A DNA stretch of 64,000 bases from Janibacter limosus NBRC 16128 (GTDB lineage Bacteria; Actinomycetota; Actinomycetes; Actinomycetales; Dermatophilaceae), in contig NZ_BCSS01000011.1 in the NCBI RefSeq assembly GCF_001570985.1, positions 25,959 through 89,958 of the forward strand, given 5' to 3'. Below are positions 1 through 7,528 of the stretch, in pieces. The position numbers and the translations under genes are program-made. Each line of letters starts with the position of its first letter. Positions within the stretch are counted from its first letter, which is position 1. The notes beneath the pieces are model-generated. The model worked only from the letters and a program-made list of their open reading frames with translations. It was not told the origin of the DNA and made no database searches.

Positions 1-98
1 GCGGCCATGCGGGTGTGGTCTGAGTCCGGGCCGGCACCCCAGTGGCGGTTGGCGGCGGGACGAAGGGCGTTGATGTAGGTCATCCAGAGCTTCTCCAT
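1..98 (-). CDS. 5' end of an unrecognised gene, cut by the window edge
   Basis: Reading the minus strand from an ATG at 98 gives an open frame that begins MEKLWMTYINALRPAANRHW and runs off the window. A GAGG just before the ATG could serve as ribosome binding site, though it is close. The gene is divergent from the LysR regulator that starts about 90 bp away, the usual arrangement for a LysR target, so it is probably controlled by that protein. The spacer between them is clearly AT-rich compared with its surroundings. About 32 residues are visible and I do not recognise the family. Confidence 0.5.
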   Translation of the reverse strand, partial: MEKLWMTYINALRPAANRHWGAGPDSDHTRMA

Positions 99-191
99 GT
101 CCTCAATGGTGGCCGCATCAACTATTTTTATCCAATTTACTTTTCCTGATGTTCGTGCAGGTTTGCTTAACTGTGGGCTAGGGTGGATCGC

Positions 192-1094
192 ATGGTCGAT
201 GCCCACCGCTTGCGGATCTTCTTGTCTGTCATGGCTTCTGGCTCGGTCAATGCAGCGGCCGGACACCTGGGGATCTCCCCCTCGGCCGTGAGCCAGCAGG
301 TCTCCTCACTGCAAAAGGAGACCGGCCTCACACTCTTCACCCGTCACGGCCGCGGGATCGAGCCGACGCCGGCCGCCCACACGCTCGCCGCGGAGAGCGA
401 GCAGCTCATGGCCGAGCTCAAGCGGGTCGACGCGGTGGTCGAGGACCTGCGCGACGGCGGGACCGGAGAGCTGTCGATCGGCTACTTCGCCTCGGCCGGC
501 TACCGGTGGATGCCGCAGCTGGCCAAGCGCCTGCAGACCAAGCTGCCGGAGCTGACCCTGCAGATGGTGCTGACCGAGGGCTATCCACCCGGCCAGGCCC
601 CTCCGGTCGACATCGACGTCGTGCCCGACGACCCGACGACATCGGTGCGTCCGGGCTACGACGTCACGCCGCTGATGACCGACCACTTCGTCGCGCTCGT
701 GCCGGCCGACCACCGACTTGCCGGTCGGCGGCGCATCGAGATGGCCGAGCTCGCCGACGACAAGTGGATCAGCAACGACATCTCCGCCGGCATCACCCAG
801 GAGATGGTCGACCGGGCTTGTCGCGCAGCAGGGTTCAGGCCCCGGTACACGGTGGAGGCCCAGGACCACTACACGGCCACGGCCTTCGTCGCGGCGGGCG
901 TGGGTATCACCGTCATCCCCGACCTCGCGGCCCGCACGATCCCCAAGACCGTGCGCCGACTGCGCCTGACCAACCCCAACCCGGTGCGCGACATCGTGGC
1001 GCTCACCGCCCCGGTCGCGAAGACCAACGAGGCCGCCCGGCTCGCGGTGGGCCTGCTGCAGCAGATCGCGGCGGCGAGCGCCCGTCGGCAGTAG
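192..1094 (+). CDS. LysR-family transcriptional regulator
   Basis: This is a 300-residue DNA-binding regulator. The N-terminus (about residues 1-60) is a typical LysR winged helix-turn-helix with the SPSAVSQQVSSLQKETG recognition segment, followed by a linker helix and a periplasmic-binding-protein-like effector domain from about residue 88. ATG 192 is chosen because it matches the usual LysR N-terminus and a TAGGGT -10-like hexamer (179-184) lies 7 bp upstream, giving a near-leaderless transcript. A GTG at 183 in the same frame is the alternative. It is divergent from the partial gene at 1-98, its likely target. The effector cannot be told from the sequence. Confidence 0.9.
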   Translation: MVDAHRLRIFLSVMASGSVNAAAGHLGISPSAVSQQVSSLQKETGLTLFTRHGRGIEPTPAAHTLAAESEQLMAELKRVDAVVEDLRDGGTGELSIGYFASAGYRWMPQLAKRLQTKLPELTLQMVLTEGYPPGQAPPVDIDVVPDDPTTSVRPGYDVTPLMTDHFVALVPADHRLAGRRRIEMAELADDKWISNDISAGITQEMVDRACRAAGFRPRYTVEAQDHYTATAFVAAGVGITVIPDLAARTIPKTVRRLRLTNPNPVRDIVALTAPVAKTNEAARLAVGLLQQIAAASARRQ

Positions 1095-1235
1095 GGACGC
1101 CCCCTTCGTCGGGTGGAGGTATACACGCGGACGAATCATCCGCGGGCCGGCGGCCACCCCCTTCGTCCACAGGCCGTCTGCGCACGGTCGGTGGGACGTG
1201 GCACCGTTGCCCCAACACCAGACGCAGGGGATGAC

Positions 1236-2054
1236 GTGACGGCATTCGGGATCGAGCGGGACCGCGACGCAGACATCGGGAGGTTTGCCGACCAGGTCAT
1301 GGAGGCAGCCAGCGCGTGGTCCGACCGGCACCGCGCCCGCGCCCGAGCGCTGACCCGTCATCTGGTCGCCGACACCCAGACCGGCTACGACCGGGACTGT
1401 GCCGGGTGGGCGATCCTGAGCATCCTCACCGACCGGGTCGGCCAGGCCTTGACCGCGACTGGCAGCCGATCGACCTGCACCGACTGGTCACTCGGCTGAC
1501 CAAGCCTCCCGCGGACGCGCTCCTGGGCGACGCGATGGCCCATGTGCTCGAGCGCTACGCGAGGGCCACGGTCGACCCCGAGTGGTGCCATGCGCAGGCT
1601 GGGGGACGACAACCCCTATGAGTCACCCAAGGTCTCGCTCCTCAGCGGGATCGCGCCAACTACTCCCGGGTGGTCCACCATGGCCCAGCACGGCACCCGC
1701 ACCGATGCTCGCGGCCGCTCCCATACCGCGGCCTTCCGGCGCTCCTTCCTCGCCGCCTTCGCCCACCGCATCAGCGAGCGGCTGAGCGAGGTCGCCGATG
1801 CCGAGGTCGCGACGGTGGTTGGTGAGCGGCGCGTCTCCGATTCCGGCTCCGAGTCCCTGTCCGGCTCCGGCGTGGAGCTCGTGCCACTGCTCGAGGAGCG
1901 ACGCGAGGCCGTCGACGACGCGGTGGACCAGCACTTCCCGTACCTGCGGATGAAGCGCGCCTCCGCCGTCACCGATGGCGAAGGGTGGATCTCCGGTCGG
2001 GCCGCGGTCGACCGGGCCTCCCTGGGTGGAGGACAACCGGTCGAAGGACGCTGA
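1236..2054 (+). pseudogene. Frameshifted DUF2786/DUF7168-type protein
   Basis: Three overlapping frames together encode one recognisable protein. GTG 1236, preceded by AGGGGA, opens the first segment. Near 1449 the homologous reading moves to the frame encoding DRDWQPIDLHRLV and ATVDPEW. Near 1595 it moves again to the frame encoding LGDDNPYESPKVSLLSG, which runs to the stop at 2054 and ends in the AAVDRASLGG tail. N-terminal WQP, middle KVSLL and C-terminal GRAA/ASLG segments resemble DUF2786-type actinobacterial proteins. Two single-base indels are the simplest explanation, and the middle also looks shortened. Function of the intact family is unknown. It is convergent with the GNAT gene to its right. 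Confidence 0.7.
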
Positions 2055-2095
2055 TCGGGTCGGCATCGATCGGGGGTCACGGCCTCCGGGAACGG

Positions 2096-2686
2096 TTACT
2101 CGTCGGCTCGCACCTCGGCCCCTGACACCTCGGCCCACTCCTCGCAGAGGATCCCGTAGGTGTACCCGTCGAGCCAGCCGAGCTCGGCGTGCCACGAGTC
2201 CTTGATCCCGTGCTGCTCGCGTCGCATGCCGATGCGCTCCATGGCCCGCCACGAAGGGGTGTTGTCGGCGAAGCAGCCAGCCGTCACCCGGTGCAGCCCG
2301 AGGTCGTCGAAGGCGATCGACAGCAGCGCCCGGGCCAGGTGCGTCGCGTACCCGCGACCGGCGTGCGCGGGGTCGATGGTGTAGCCGATGCCGGCCTGGG
2401 CCCGGCGCCAGATCGACTCGCCGGCGTGCACCTGCCCCATGGCGTCGACGATGTCGAGCGAGCCGGTCCCCACGAGCTCCCCGTCCACGTGCGCGGCGAC
2501 GCCGATGCTGTCCGGGTCCTCCTCGAGCCAGCTGCGCGTATAGGTCCCGGGGTCGACGGTGGTGCGCAGCAGCCAGCACGTCACCTCGGGGCTGTTGCGC
2601 CAGGTGAGTGCCTGCTCGATGTCCGGCACCGTCGGAGGGCGCAGGGTCAGGGGGCCGGCCGTCCGCGGCCAGATGATGTCAGGCAT
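2096..2686 (-). CDS. GNAT-family N-acetyltransferase (RimJ/RimL-like)
   Basis: The 196-residue protein is predicted to transfer an acetyl group from acetyl-CoA to an amine. It has the layout of the RimJ/RimL subgroup: an N-terminal LRPPTVPDIEQAL strand-helix, the acetyl-CoA pyrophosphate-binding segment at DPAHAGRGYATHLARAL (about residues 105-121), and the late LGLHRVTAGCFADNTPSWRAMERIG segment in two parts near residues 131-155. It is the second gene of a two-gene unit: its ATG overlaps the end of the DUF1801 gene by 8 bp, which suggests translational coupling. The substrate is unknown. Confidence 0.88.
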   Translation of the reverse strand: MPDIIWPRTAGPLTLRPPTVPDIEQALTWRNSPEVTCWLLRTTVDPGTYTRSWLEEDPDSIGVAAHVDGELVGTGSLDIVDAMGQVHAGESIWRRAQAGIGYTIDPAHAGRGYATHLARALLSIAFDDLGLHRVTAGCFADNTPSWRAMERIGMRREQHGIKDSWHAELGWLDGYTYGILCEEWAEVSGAEVRADE

Positions 2687-3098
2687 CCGCAGCGCCCTCG
2701 GCCCAGGCCCGCTCGATGAGGTCGGTGAGGACCCCTTCGTCGACGTCGGACAGCCGCTTGACGTAGAGGCACCCCTTGCCGATGGTGTGCTTGCCCAGCC
2801 GCTCGAGCAGGTCCGCGTTGGAGCCGTAGAAGGTCAGGCCGTAGAGCGTGAGGGCCGCCGTGCGCGGGGCGAGACCGATGCGGAACCACTCGCGCGCCTT
2901 GCCGTCCGCCGTCGTGTACGGCTGGGTGCCGAAGCCGATCATCGACGGGCCCCAGACCACCGGCTCCACCCCGGTGATCCGACGCATGAGGCCCAGCACG
3001 GTCTCGGCATCCACCCGACGCCGTTCGTCGGCGACGGCGGCAAGGAGCTCGACGACGGACGTGTCGGTGGGCTTGGTCTTGCGGTCGTCGGTCGGCAT
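2679..3098 (-). CDS. DUF1801 domain protein
   Basis: A 139-residue cytoplasmic protein of the DUF1801 (YdhG-like) family, whose fold resembles frataxin and whose role is not settled. Supporting segments are VLGLMRRITGVEPVVWGPSM near residues 43-62, the aromatic FGTQPYTTADGKAREWFRIG stretch, and KGCLYVKRLSDVDEGVL near the end. ATG 3098 is the first start after the upstream intergenic space; an in-frame extension upstream has no family similarity. It overlaps and precedes the GNAT gene, so both are probably made from one transcript. Confidence 0.82.
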   Translation of the reverse strand: MPTDDRKTKPTDTSVVELLAAVADERRRVDAETVLGLMRRITGVEPVVWGPSMIGFGTQPYTTADGKAREWFRIGLAPRTAALTLYGLTFYGSNADLLERLGKHTIGKGCLYVKRLSDVDEGVLTDLIERAWAEGAADA

Positions 3099-3129
3099 TG
3101 GCCCAACGTAGCGGGAGGCCGCGGCCCGC

Positions 3130-4803
3130 TCAGAAACGCGGCTCCTCGAAGTCGGCCTTCGCCCCCTGCGTGGGGGGCAAGATCGACGCGGCGACAGGGG
3201 AGAGGTTGGCAGCGTGGAAGGCGGCGAGCTGCTCGTCGTCGCCAGCTCCCCAGGCCTCATCCCGCATGTTCGCCCCCTCCTCGGGGGGCGAACACTCGTC
3301 CCCGACGTGCACCCACAGCGCCGGGAAGGTCTCGACGACCGTCCCGGCGGGACTGGTCCACTCGGTGCGGCCGTCCTCATGGAGGGTGTGCGTCCACCCC
3401 GGTGAGTGCTTCAGCCGGTGGTGGTGGCGGCACAGCCCCGACAGGTTGTCCGGGCAGGAGGGTCCTTGCGGCCACTCGATCGCGTGGTCGAGGTCGGCGT
3501 TGTCCTCGGTGCAGCCGGTCATCAGTCGACGGTTGCAGCCCCACATGCGGCAGGTCTCGTCGCGCGCCGCGACGAACTCGCGCATCGAGTCGGTGACGAC
3601 GTACCGCGGGTTGCTCGTCTCCACGAGCGTCCCCGTGCGAGCGTCGATGAGCGCCCGCGAGACCTTGGTCTCGAGGTTGGCCGTGATCGCCGCGACCGCG
3701 TCGGGCGGGATGAAGCCGACCCCCGGGATGTCACAACCACCGACCCACGCCGCCTGCCCGCCGGGACCCAGCGTCGTCGGCACCTGCGAGGCCACCGCCC
3801 CGCCGGCCCACTCCTCGGCCATGACCTCGACCTGGTCGGCACCGTCGCCGGTCACGAAGCGGCCCTCCCGCACGGTTGGGCCGTGCAGGGCGACGGCCAG
3901 CTCGCTGCTCCCGCCGCGTTCGCCGCCTGCGAAGGGGGCGAAGGTCAACCGGGAGGCCGCCGACGTCACCACCGGGATCCCCAGCCGCACCAGAGCCCGG
4001 ACCTCCACGCCCCGCAGCGCCAGGTCGAGCAGACCATGAGCCCGGGAGGCGGCAGCGGTCAGGGACGGGTCGAGCGCGCGGCGCGCGGCGGCTGCCTGCT
4101 CGATCGCTTCCTTGAGCACGAGCGCGTCCTCCGTCGGCAGCGTCGCGCGCATGTCGGCCGTGCCCACCACCCCTTCGCTGAAGCGCACGTCCACCGCCTG
4201 GCGCCGGTTGCGGGCAGCTCTCTCCTGCAACAGCTCCGGCTCGACCCGCTCGAGGACCCTGCGGACAGCCTTGCGCAGCTCCCGCTCCTCCAGGTCCTCG
4301 ATGCGGGTGCTACCCGGCTTGCCACGAAGGGGCGCCAGCAGGTGCTCGAGCACCGCTGCCACCGCCTCCTCGCTGGCCTCACGGGTCTCCTTGGCCACCA
4401 GGCCCATCGCCCTGGCCCGGATCCGCCCCTCCGCCAGCAGATCGGTCAGGCACGACAGGTCGGTCACCGCCCGCGCCGCGAGGTCACACCGCTCGCCCGC
4501 CTCGAAGATCCCTGCCTTGGTGGCGACCGCGACCGCCTCGGCGGCGAACTCCCCCACCTGCCCTGCTGGCAGCTGGACCTGGCGGTAGACCCCGTCCGCA
4601 CCCCATTGGTCCTCGAACCGCACGGTCTGGCCGAGCACCGTCAGCTCGAGCGCGTCCGCCGCACGTCTCAGGCGCTCCGTCGCGCGCAACGCATCGGTCA
4701 ACGCCTGCTCATCGGCTCGGCTCCCCCGCTCGCGCACCCCCGTCCGCGCCCTGCCCAGTCCCCGGAAGGACGTCTCCACCTCGGTCAGCTCTTCATCGAA
4801 CAT
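3130..4803 (-). CDS. DUF222/HNH endonuclease domain protein
   Basis: This 557-residue protein joins a long N-terminal DUF222 region (about residues 20-330) to a C-terminal HNH nuclease domain. The HNH part is visible as CRMWGCNRR, then DLDHAIEWPQGP and NLSGLCRHHHRLKH, with the metal-binding DH and HH pairs intact. Such proteins are abundant in multiple copies in Micrococcales and Corynebacteriales; an origin in mobile introns has been suggested, but no intron is visible here. ATG 4803 has an AGGA motif upstream and gives the usual N-terminus; the open frame continues upstream only by chance. It stands alone between DUF1801 and the acetyltransferase-like gene. Confidence 0.9.
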   Translation of the reverse strand: MFDEELTEVETSFRGLGRARTGVRERGSRADEQALTDALRATERLRRAADALELTVLGQTVRFEDQWGADGVYRQVQLPAGQVGEFAAEAVAVATKAGIFEAGERCDLAARAVTDLSCLTDLLAEGRIRARAMGLVAKETREASEEAVAAVLEHLLAPLRGKPGSTRIEDLEERELRKAVRRVLERVEPELLQERAARNRRQAVDVRFSEGVVGTADMRATLPTEDALVLKEAIEQAAAARRALDPSLTAAASRAHGLLDLALRGVEVRALVRLGIPVVTSAASRLTFAPFAGGERGGSSELAVALHGPTVREGRFVTGDGADQVEVMAEEWAGGAVASQVPTTLGPGGQAAWVGGCDIPGVGFIPPDAVAAITANLETKVSRALIDARTGTLVETSNPRYVVTDSMREFVAARDETCRMWGCNRRLMTGCTEDNADLDHAIEWPQGPSCPDNLSGLCRHHHRLKHSPGWTHTLHEDGRTEWTSPAGTVVETFPALWVHVGDECSPPEEGANMRDEAWGAGDDEQLAAFHAANLSPVAASILPPTQGAKADFEEPRF

Positions 4804-4934
4804 GCGTCCTACTCTGGCAGTGGACTCCGACAACGCTCCTGAGACCAAGCTGAGCCAGCAGGGCGGAGCATCCCCACGATGGCCGCTCCTCGGTGCCTCA
4901 GCCACGAGCTCGTCGATGGGGCGCACGGGTCGGG

Positions 4935-5711
4935 TCAGGCACCACGTAGGTCGTGGTGCACCCAGACGTTCGGCTCGACATAGACCGCGTGGTCGTTGGC
5001 GATGTCGACGTGGACGGGGGCGAGACCCCCTTCGACGTCGACGGGGCCGTCCGCGTCGAAGGGCAGACCGGTCCACTCACGCCACTGCACCAGCGTCCCG
5101 GGGATCGTCATCGACAGCGGCGCGACCTCGACGATCCGGCCACCCAGCCGTGCGTGCACCCGCAGCCACGGGTCCTGCGGCAACCCGTCATCGCGCACCC
5201 GGCGCGCGTACTCGTCCGCGCCGGAGCGCGGCTCGAGCGCCTTGCGCGTCGGACGGACCGGGCCGAAGAGGTCCCGGCAGCCCAGCTCCGCATAGCGTCG
5301 TCGGGCCTCGACGAGCAGAGGACCACTGAGCCCTTCGCCGCGTCGGTCAGGCGCCACCCGCGCCTCGATGAGGCTGACGGTGGACAGGTCGGGGGGACCC
5401 CCCTTCGCCACCAGCCACTCCGCCCGCTGCAGCGCCCAGTCCCACCCGCGGGGCGGAAGGGTGTCGGTGCTCGCCGCGAACGGGACGGCATGGAGCCGGG
5501 CGACCGCCACGTCGTCGTCCATGACGACGAGGTGCAGCTGCGGGAAGCCCTCGACCGCAGCCTCGTAGGCGCGGTCCGAGGTCGGGTCCTGGAGCATGAA
5601 GGTCGGCCAGTCACCGGGGATCGACCAGAAGGCGCCGAGCAGGTCGGGGCGTTCGGCGAGGGAAAAGGTCTGCACTCCTCCATCCAATCCGGTGCCGCGA
5701 GCAGACGCCAC
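4935..5711 (-). CDS. GNAT-like N-acetyltransferase
   Basis: A protein of up to 258 residues with a GNAT-type core: an acidic strand LHLVVMDDDVAVARLHAVPF, then SLIEARVAPDRRGEGLSGPL (about residues 114-133), which carries the R-x-x-G-x-G-like acetyl-CoA loop. The C-terminal third is rich in Trp and acidic residues and probably shapes the substrate pocket. The start is uncertain: GTG 5711 gives the longest form, while an internal GTG at about 5674 sits directly behind GGAGGA, too close to be a normal ribosome site. The substrate is unknown. Confidence 0.7.
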   Translation of the reverse strand: MASARGTGLDGGVQTFSLAERPDLLGAFWSIPGDWPTFMLQDPTSDRAYEAAVEGFPQLHLVVMDDDVAVARLHAVPFAASTDTLPPRGWDWALQRAEWLVAKGGPPDLSTVSLIEARVAPDRRGEGLSGPLLVEARRRYAELGCRDLFGPVRPTRKALEPRSGADEYARRVRDDGLPQDPWLRVHARLGGRIVEVAPLSMTIPGTLVQWREWTGLPFDADGPVDVEGGLAPVHVDIANDHAVYVEPNVWVHHDLRGA

Positions 5712-5836
5712 CGAGTTCCCACGTGGTGCGGAGGTCTCACGGCTGGCTGTGGAAACTCAAGATGCGAACCGGCCCGATCTCAATACGCTGGATGCCTGAG
5801 AGGCGCCGAGATGGGCGCCCGAGGGAGGACGACAAC

Positions 5837-6463
5837 GTGCGACTGGTGCGACGCCCTGCGGCCCTGATGGCCGCGACCTGCTTGGCGATCAGCGGCCTGT
5901 CCGCCTGCGCCGGCGAGGGTGACGGGGAGGAGACCAGCTCGACCACGGTCGGCCCTCTGCCCGGCGACTCGACGACGAGCAGCTCGAGCTCGGCGACGAG
6001 CTCGACGTCTTCATCAAGCTCCAGCACGAAGGGGGGCGACGCTGCGCCTGAGCTGCCGTCCGCTGCCAAGAAGCACACGAAGGAGGGTGCTGTGGCCTTC
6101 GCGAAGTTCTACTGGGAAGAGACCGGACGAGCTCAGGAATCTGGCGACACAAACGGTCTGAGCGAACTCATCTCGCCAGACTGCACCGTGTGCCACAGCC
6201 TTATAGATGACATCGATAAGGACCACGACAAAGGCATCCACGCCGATCGCATTCCGACAAAAGTCACGTTGGCATTGATTGCCACGACAACGGACGGGAA
6301 ATCAGATGAGGCCGCGACCCTAAACGTCACCGATCAAGCGCACAATTTCGTGGACGGAGCCGAAGCTGTTGGCCATGTGAAGGAGACCAAGTACAAGAGC
6401 ATCGTGTACGTCGACTGGGATGAGGGATCATGGGTCGTCGTCGACACGTTCATTATCACTTGA
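5837..6463 (+). CDS. DUF6318-type lipoprotein
   Basis: A 208-residue exported lipoprotein. GTG 5837 follows GGGAGGA at good spacing and gives a signal peptide with lipobox LSAC, so the mature protein begins at the Cys. A Ser/Thr-rich linker (about residues 36-70) follows, then a globular domain with AFAKFYWEETGRAQESGD and SPDCTVCHSLIDDI, the pattern of DUF6318. The two Cys in DCTVC may form a disulfide. The last 34 bases overlap the next gene. The DNA from about 6100 to 6650 is less GC-rich than its neighbourhood, which may reflect recent arrival or relaxed selection. Function unknown. Confidence 0.75.
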   Translation: MRLVRRPAALMAATCLAISGLSACAGEGDGEETSSTTVGPLPGDSTTSSSSSATSSTSSSSSSTKGGDAAPELPSAAKKHTKEGAVAFAKFYWEETGRAQESGDTNGLSELISPDCTVCHSLIDDIDKDHDKGIHADRIPTKVTLALIATTTDGKSDEAATLNVTDQAHNFVDGAEAVGHVKETKYKSIVYVDWDEGSWVVVDTFIIT

Positions 6464-7374
6464 TCGCTGCCCTCGCCATTGCTTCGGTGATTCTTGGGTC
6501 AGTACCCGCTAGCGCTGCAAAGGACCCGCCCGTCCCTGAATGGACGAATCGAAACGTGAAGATCCACGTCACTGATCAACGGGTTTCCCACGGCGAGCGC
6601 CACGAACAACGGTCAGCAGGCAGAAAGAAGGGTAAGTCAGCTCTCGGTGTGAGCGCTCCCTCTGCAGTGCAGTGGGAGGCAAAGTTCACCACCTGCACCA
6701 GTGGTGGTCTCGACCCAGCCTGCAGCGCAGCGATCATTGACTGCAGGATGAACCCCAACGCTTCCGGGCCTCCCCGTCTGGTCTGGCAGCGCCAAGTCGG
6801 GACCGACCAGTGGTACGGCCCGCAACTGACCTGCCTACCCGGCACCCCGGCCCCGCCGGACGTCAATGACCCCGCGATCCCCCGGACACCTCCACCGCCC
6901 CCGGTGCCCACGATCGCGCAGATCCGCTCAGCCTTCCTCGAGCTCCCCTTCGCCAAGCCGTCGGTGTCCATGCAGCCCGTCGGCAACAAGACACTCGTCG
7001 GTCTACCCACCTACTACCAAGCGGACTGGCCAGACACCGACGACCTCCAACCCGGCGACGTCAGCACCCCCGAAAAGTTGCTGTCCTGGACCATCCAGTT
7101 CAAGATCACCGCCAAGGACTACCGCTACACCTACGGCGACGGCAGCACGTCCGGCTGGACCTCGGACACCGGCGGCATCTACCCGGACGGGGGCATTCGC
7201 CACACCTACACCACCACCGGCACCCGCTCGGTCAAGGTCGACGCCCGCCTCGTGGGCCAGTACCGCGTCAACGGCGGCGCCTGGCAGGACCTCGGTGCCA
7301 CCGCCGACCTCCAGGACGAACCCGTCACCCAGCTGCAGGTCGCCGGCACCCGCACCCGCCTCGTCAACAACTGA
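6430..7374 (+). CDS. Secreted protein with PKD-like domain
   Basis: A 314-residue exported protein with a signal peptide (LIAALAIASVILGSVPASAA). A basic, low-complexity stretch follows, then a proline-rich linker (PRTPPPPPVP, about residues 151-160). The C-terminal half resembles a PKD-type beta sandwich: YTYGDGSTSGW and IRHTYTTTGTRSVKVDARL are the usual D-G and HTY signature positions. It overlaps the preceding lipoprotein gene by 34 bp, so the two are likely co-expressed and may act together at the cell surface. PKD domains usually mediate protein or glycan contacts. No catalytic motif is visible. Confidence 0.75.
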   Translation: MGRRRHVHYHLIAALAIASVILGSVPASAAKDPPVPEWTNRNVKIHVTDQRVSHGERHEQRSAGRKKGKSALGVSAPSAVQWEAKFTTCTSGGLDPACSAAIIDCRMNPNASGPPRLVWQRQVGTDQWYGPQLTCLPGTPAPPDVNDPAIPRTPPPPPVPTIAQIRSAFLELPFAKPSVSMQPVGNKTLVGLPTYYQADWPDTDDLQPGDVSTPEKLLSWTIQFKITAKDYRYTYGDGSTSGWTSDTGGIYPDGGIRHTYTTTGTRSVKVDARLVGQYRVNGGAWQDLGATADLQDEPVTQLQVAGTRTRLVNN

Positions 7375-7397
7375 GCGAGCGCCTCCCTTCGAGACGG

Positions 7398-7464
7398 TCG
7401 CTGCGCGACCTCCTCAGGGAACGTTGCGACGATCGCTGCGCGACCTCCTCAGGGAACGTTGCGA
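7398..7464. repeat. Two tandem copies of a 32-bp repeat (35-bp period)
   Basis: The 32 bases at 7398-7429 recur identically at 7433-7464; each begins TCGCTGCGCGACC and ends GGAACGTTGCGA, with a 3-bp spacer. The 154-bp gap before nadE holds little else besides the nadE promoter. TCGC...GCGA ends give each copy partial self-complementarity. Confidence 0.9.
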
Positions 7465-7516
7465 TGGTTGCAGCGGTGCGTTCTCCGCAGAGAGCATGAG
7501 CGCCCGCCGGGCTGGG

Positions 7517-7522
7517 TAGTCT
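7517..7522 (+). promoter_or_regulatory. -10 element (TAGTCT) of nadE
   Basis: TAGTCT lies exactly 6 bp upstream of the nadE ATG, so transcription would begin at or next to the start codon. No ribosome binding site is visible, consistent with a leaderless transcript. The same 6-bp geometry recurs elsewhere in the window. Confidence 0.5.
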
Positions 7523-7528
7523 CGGGCC

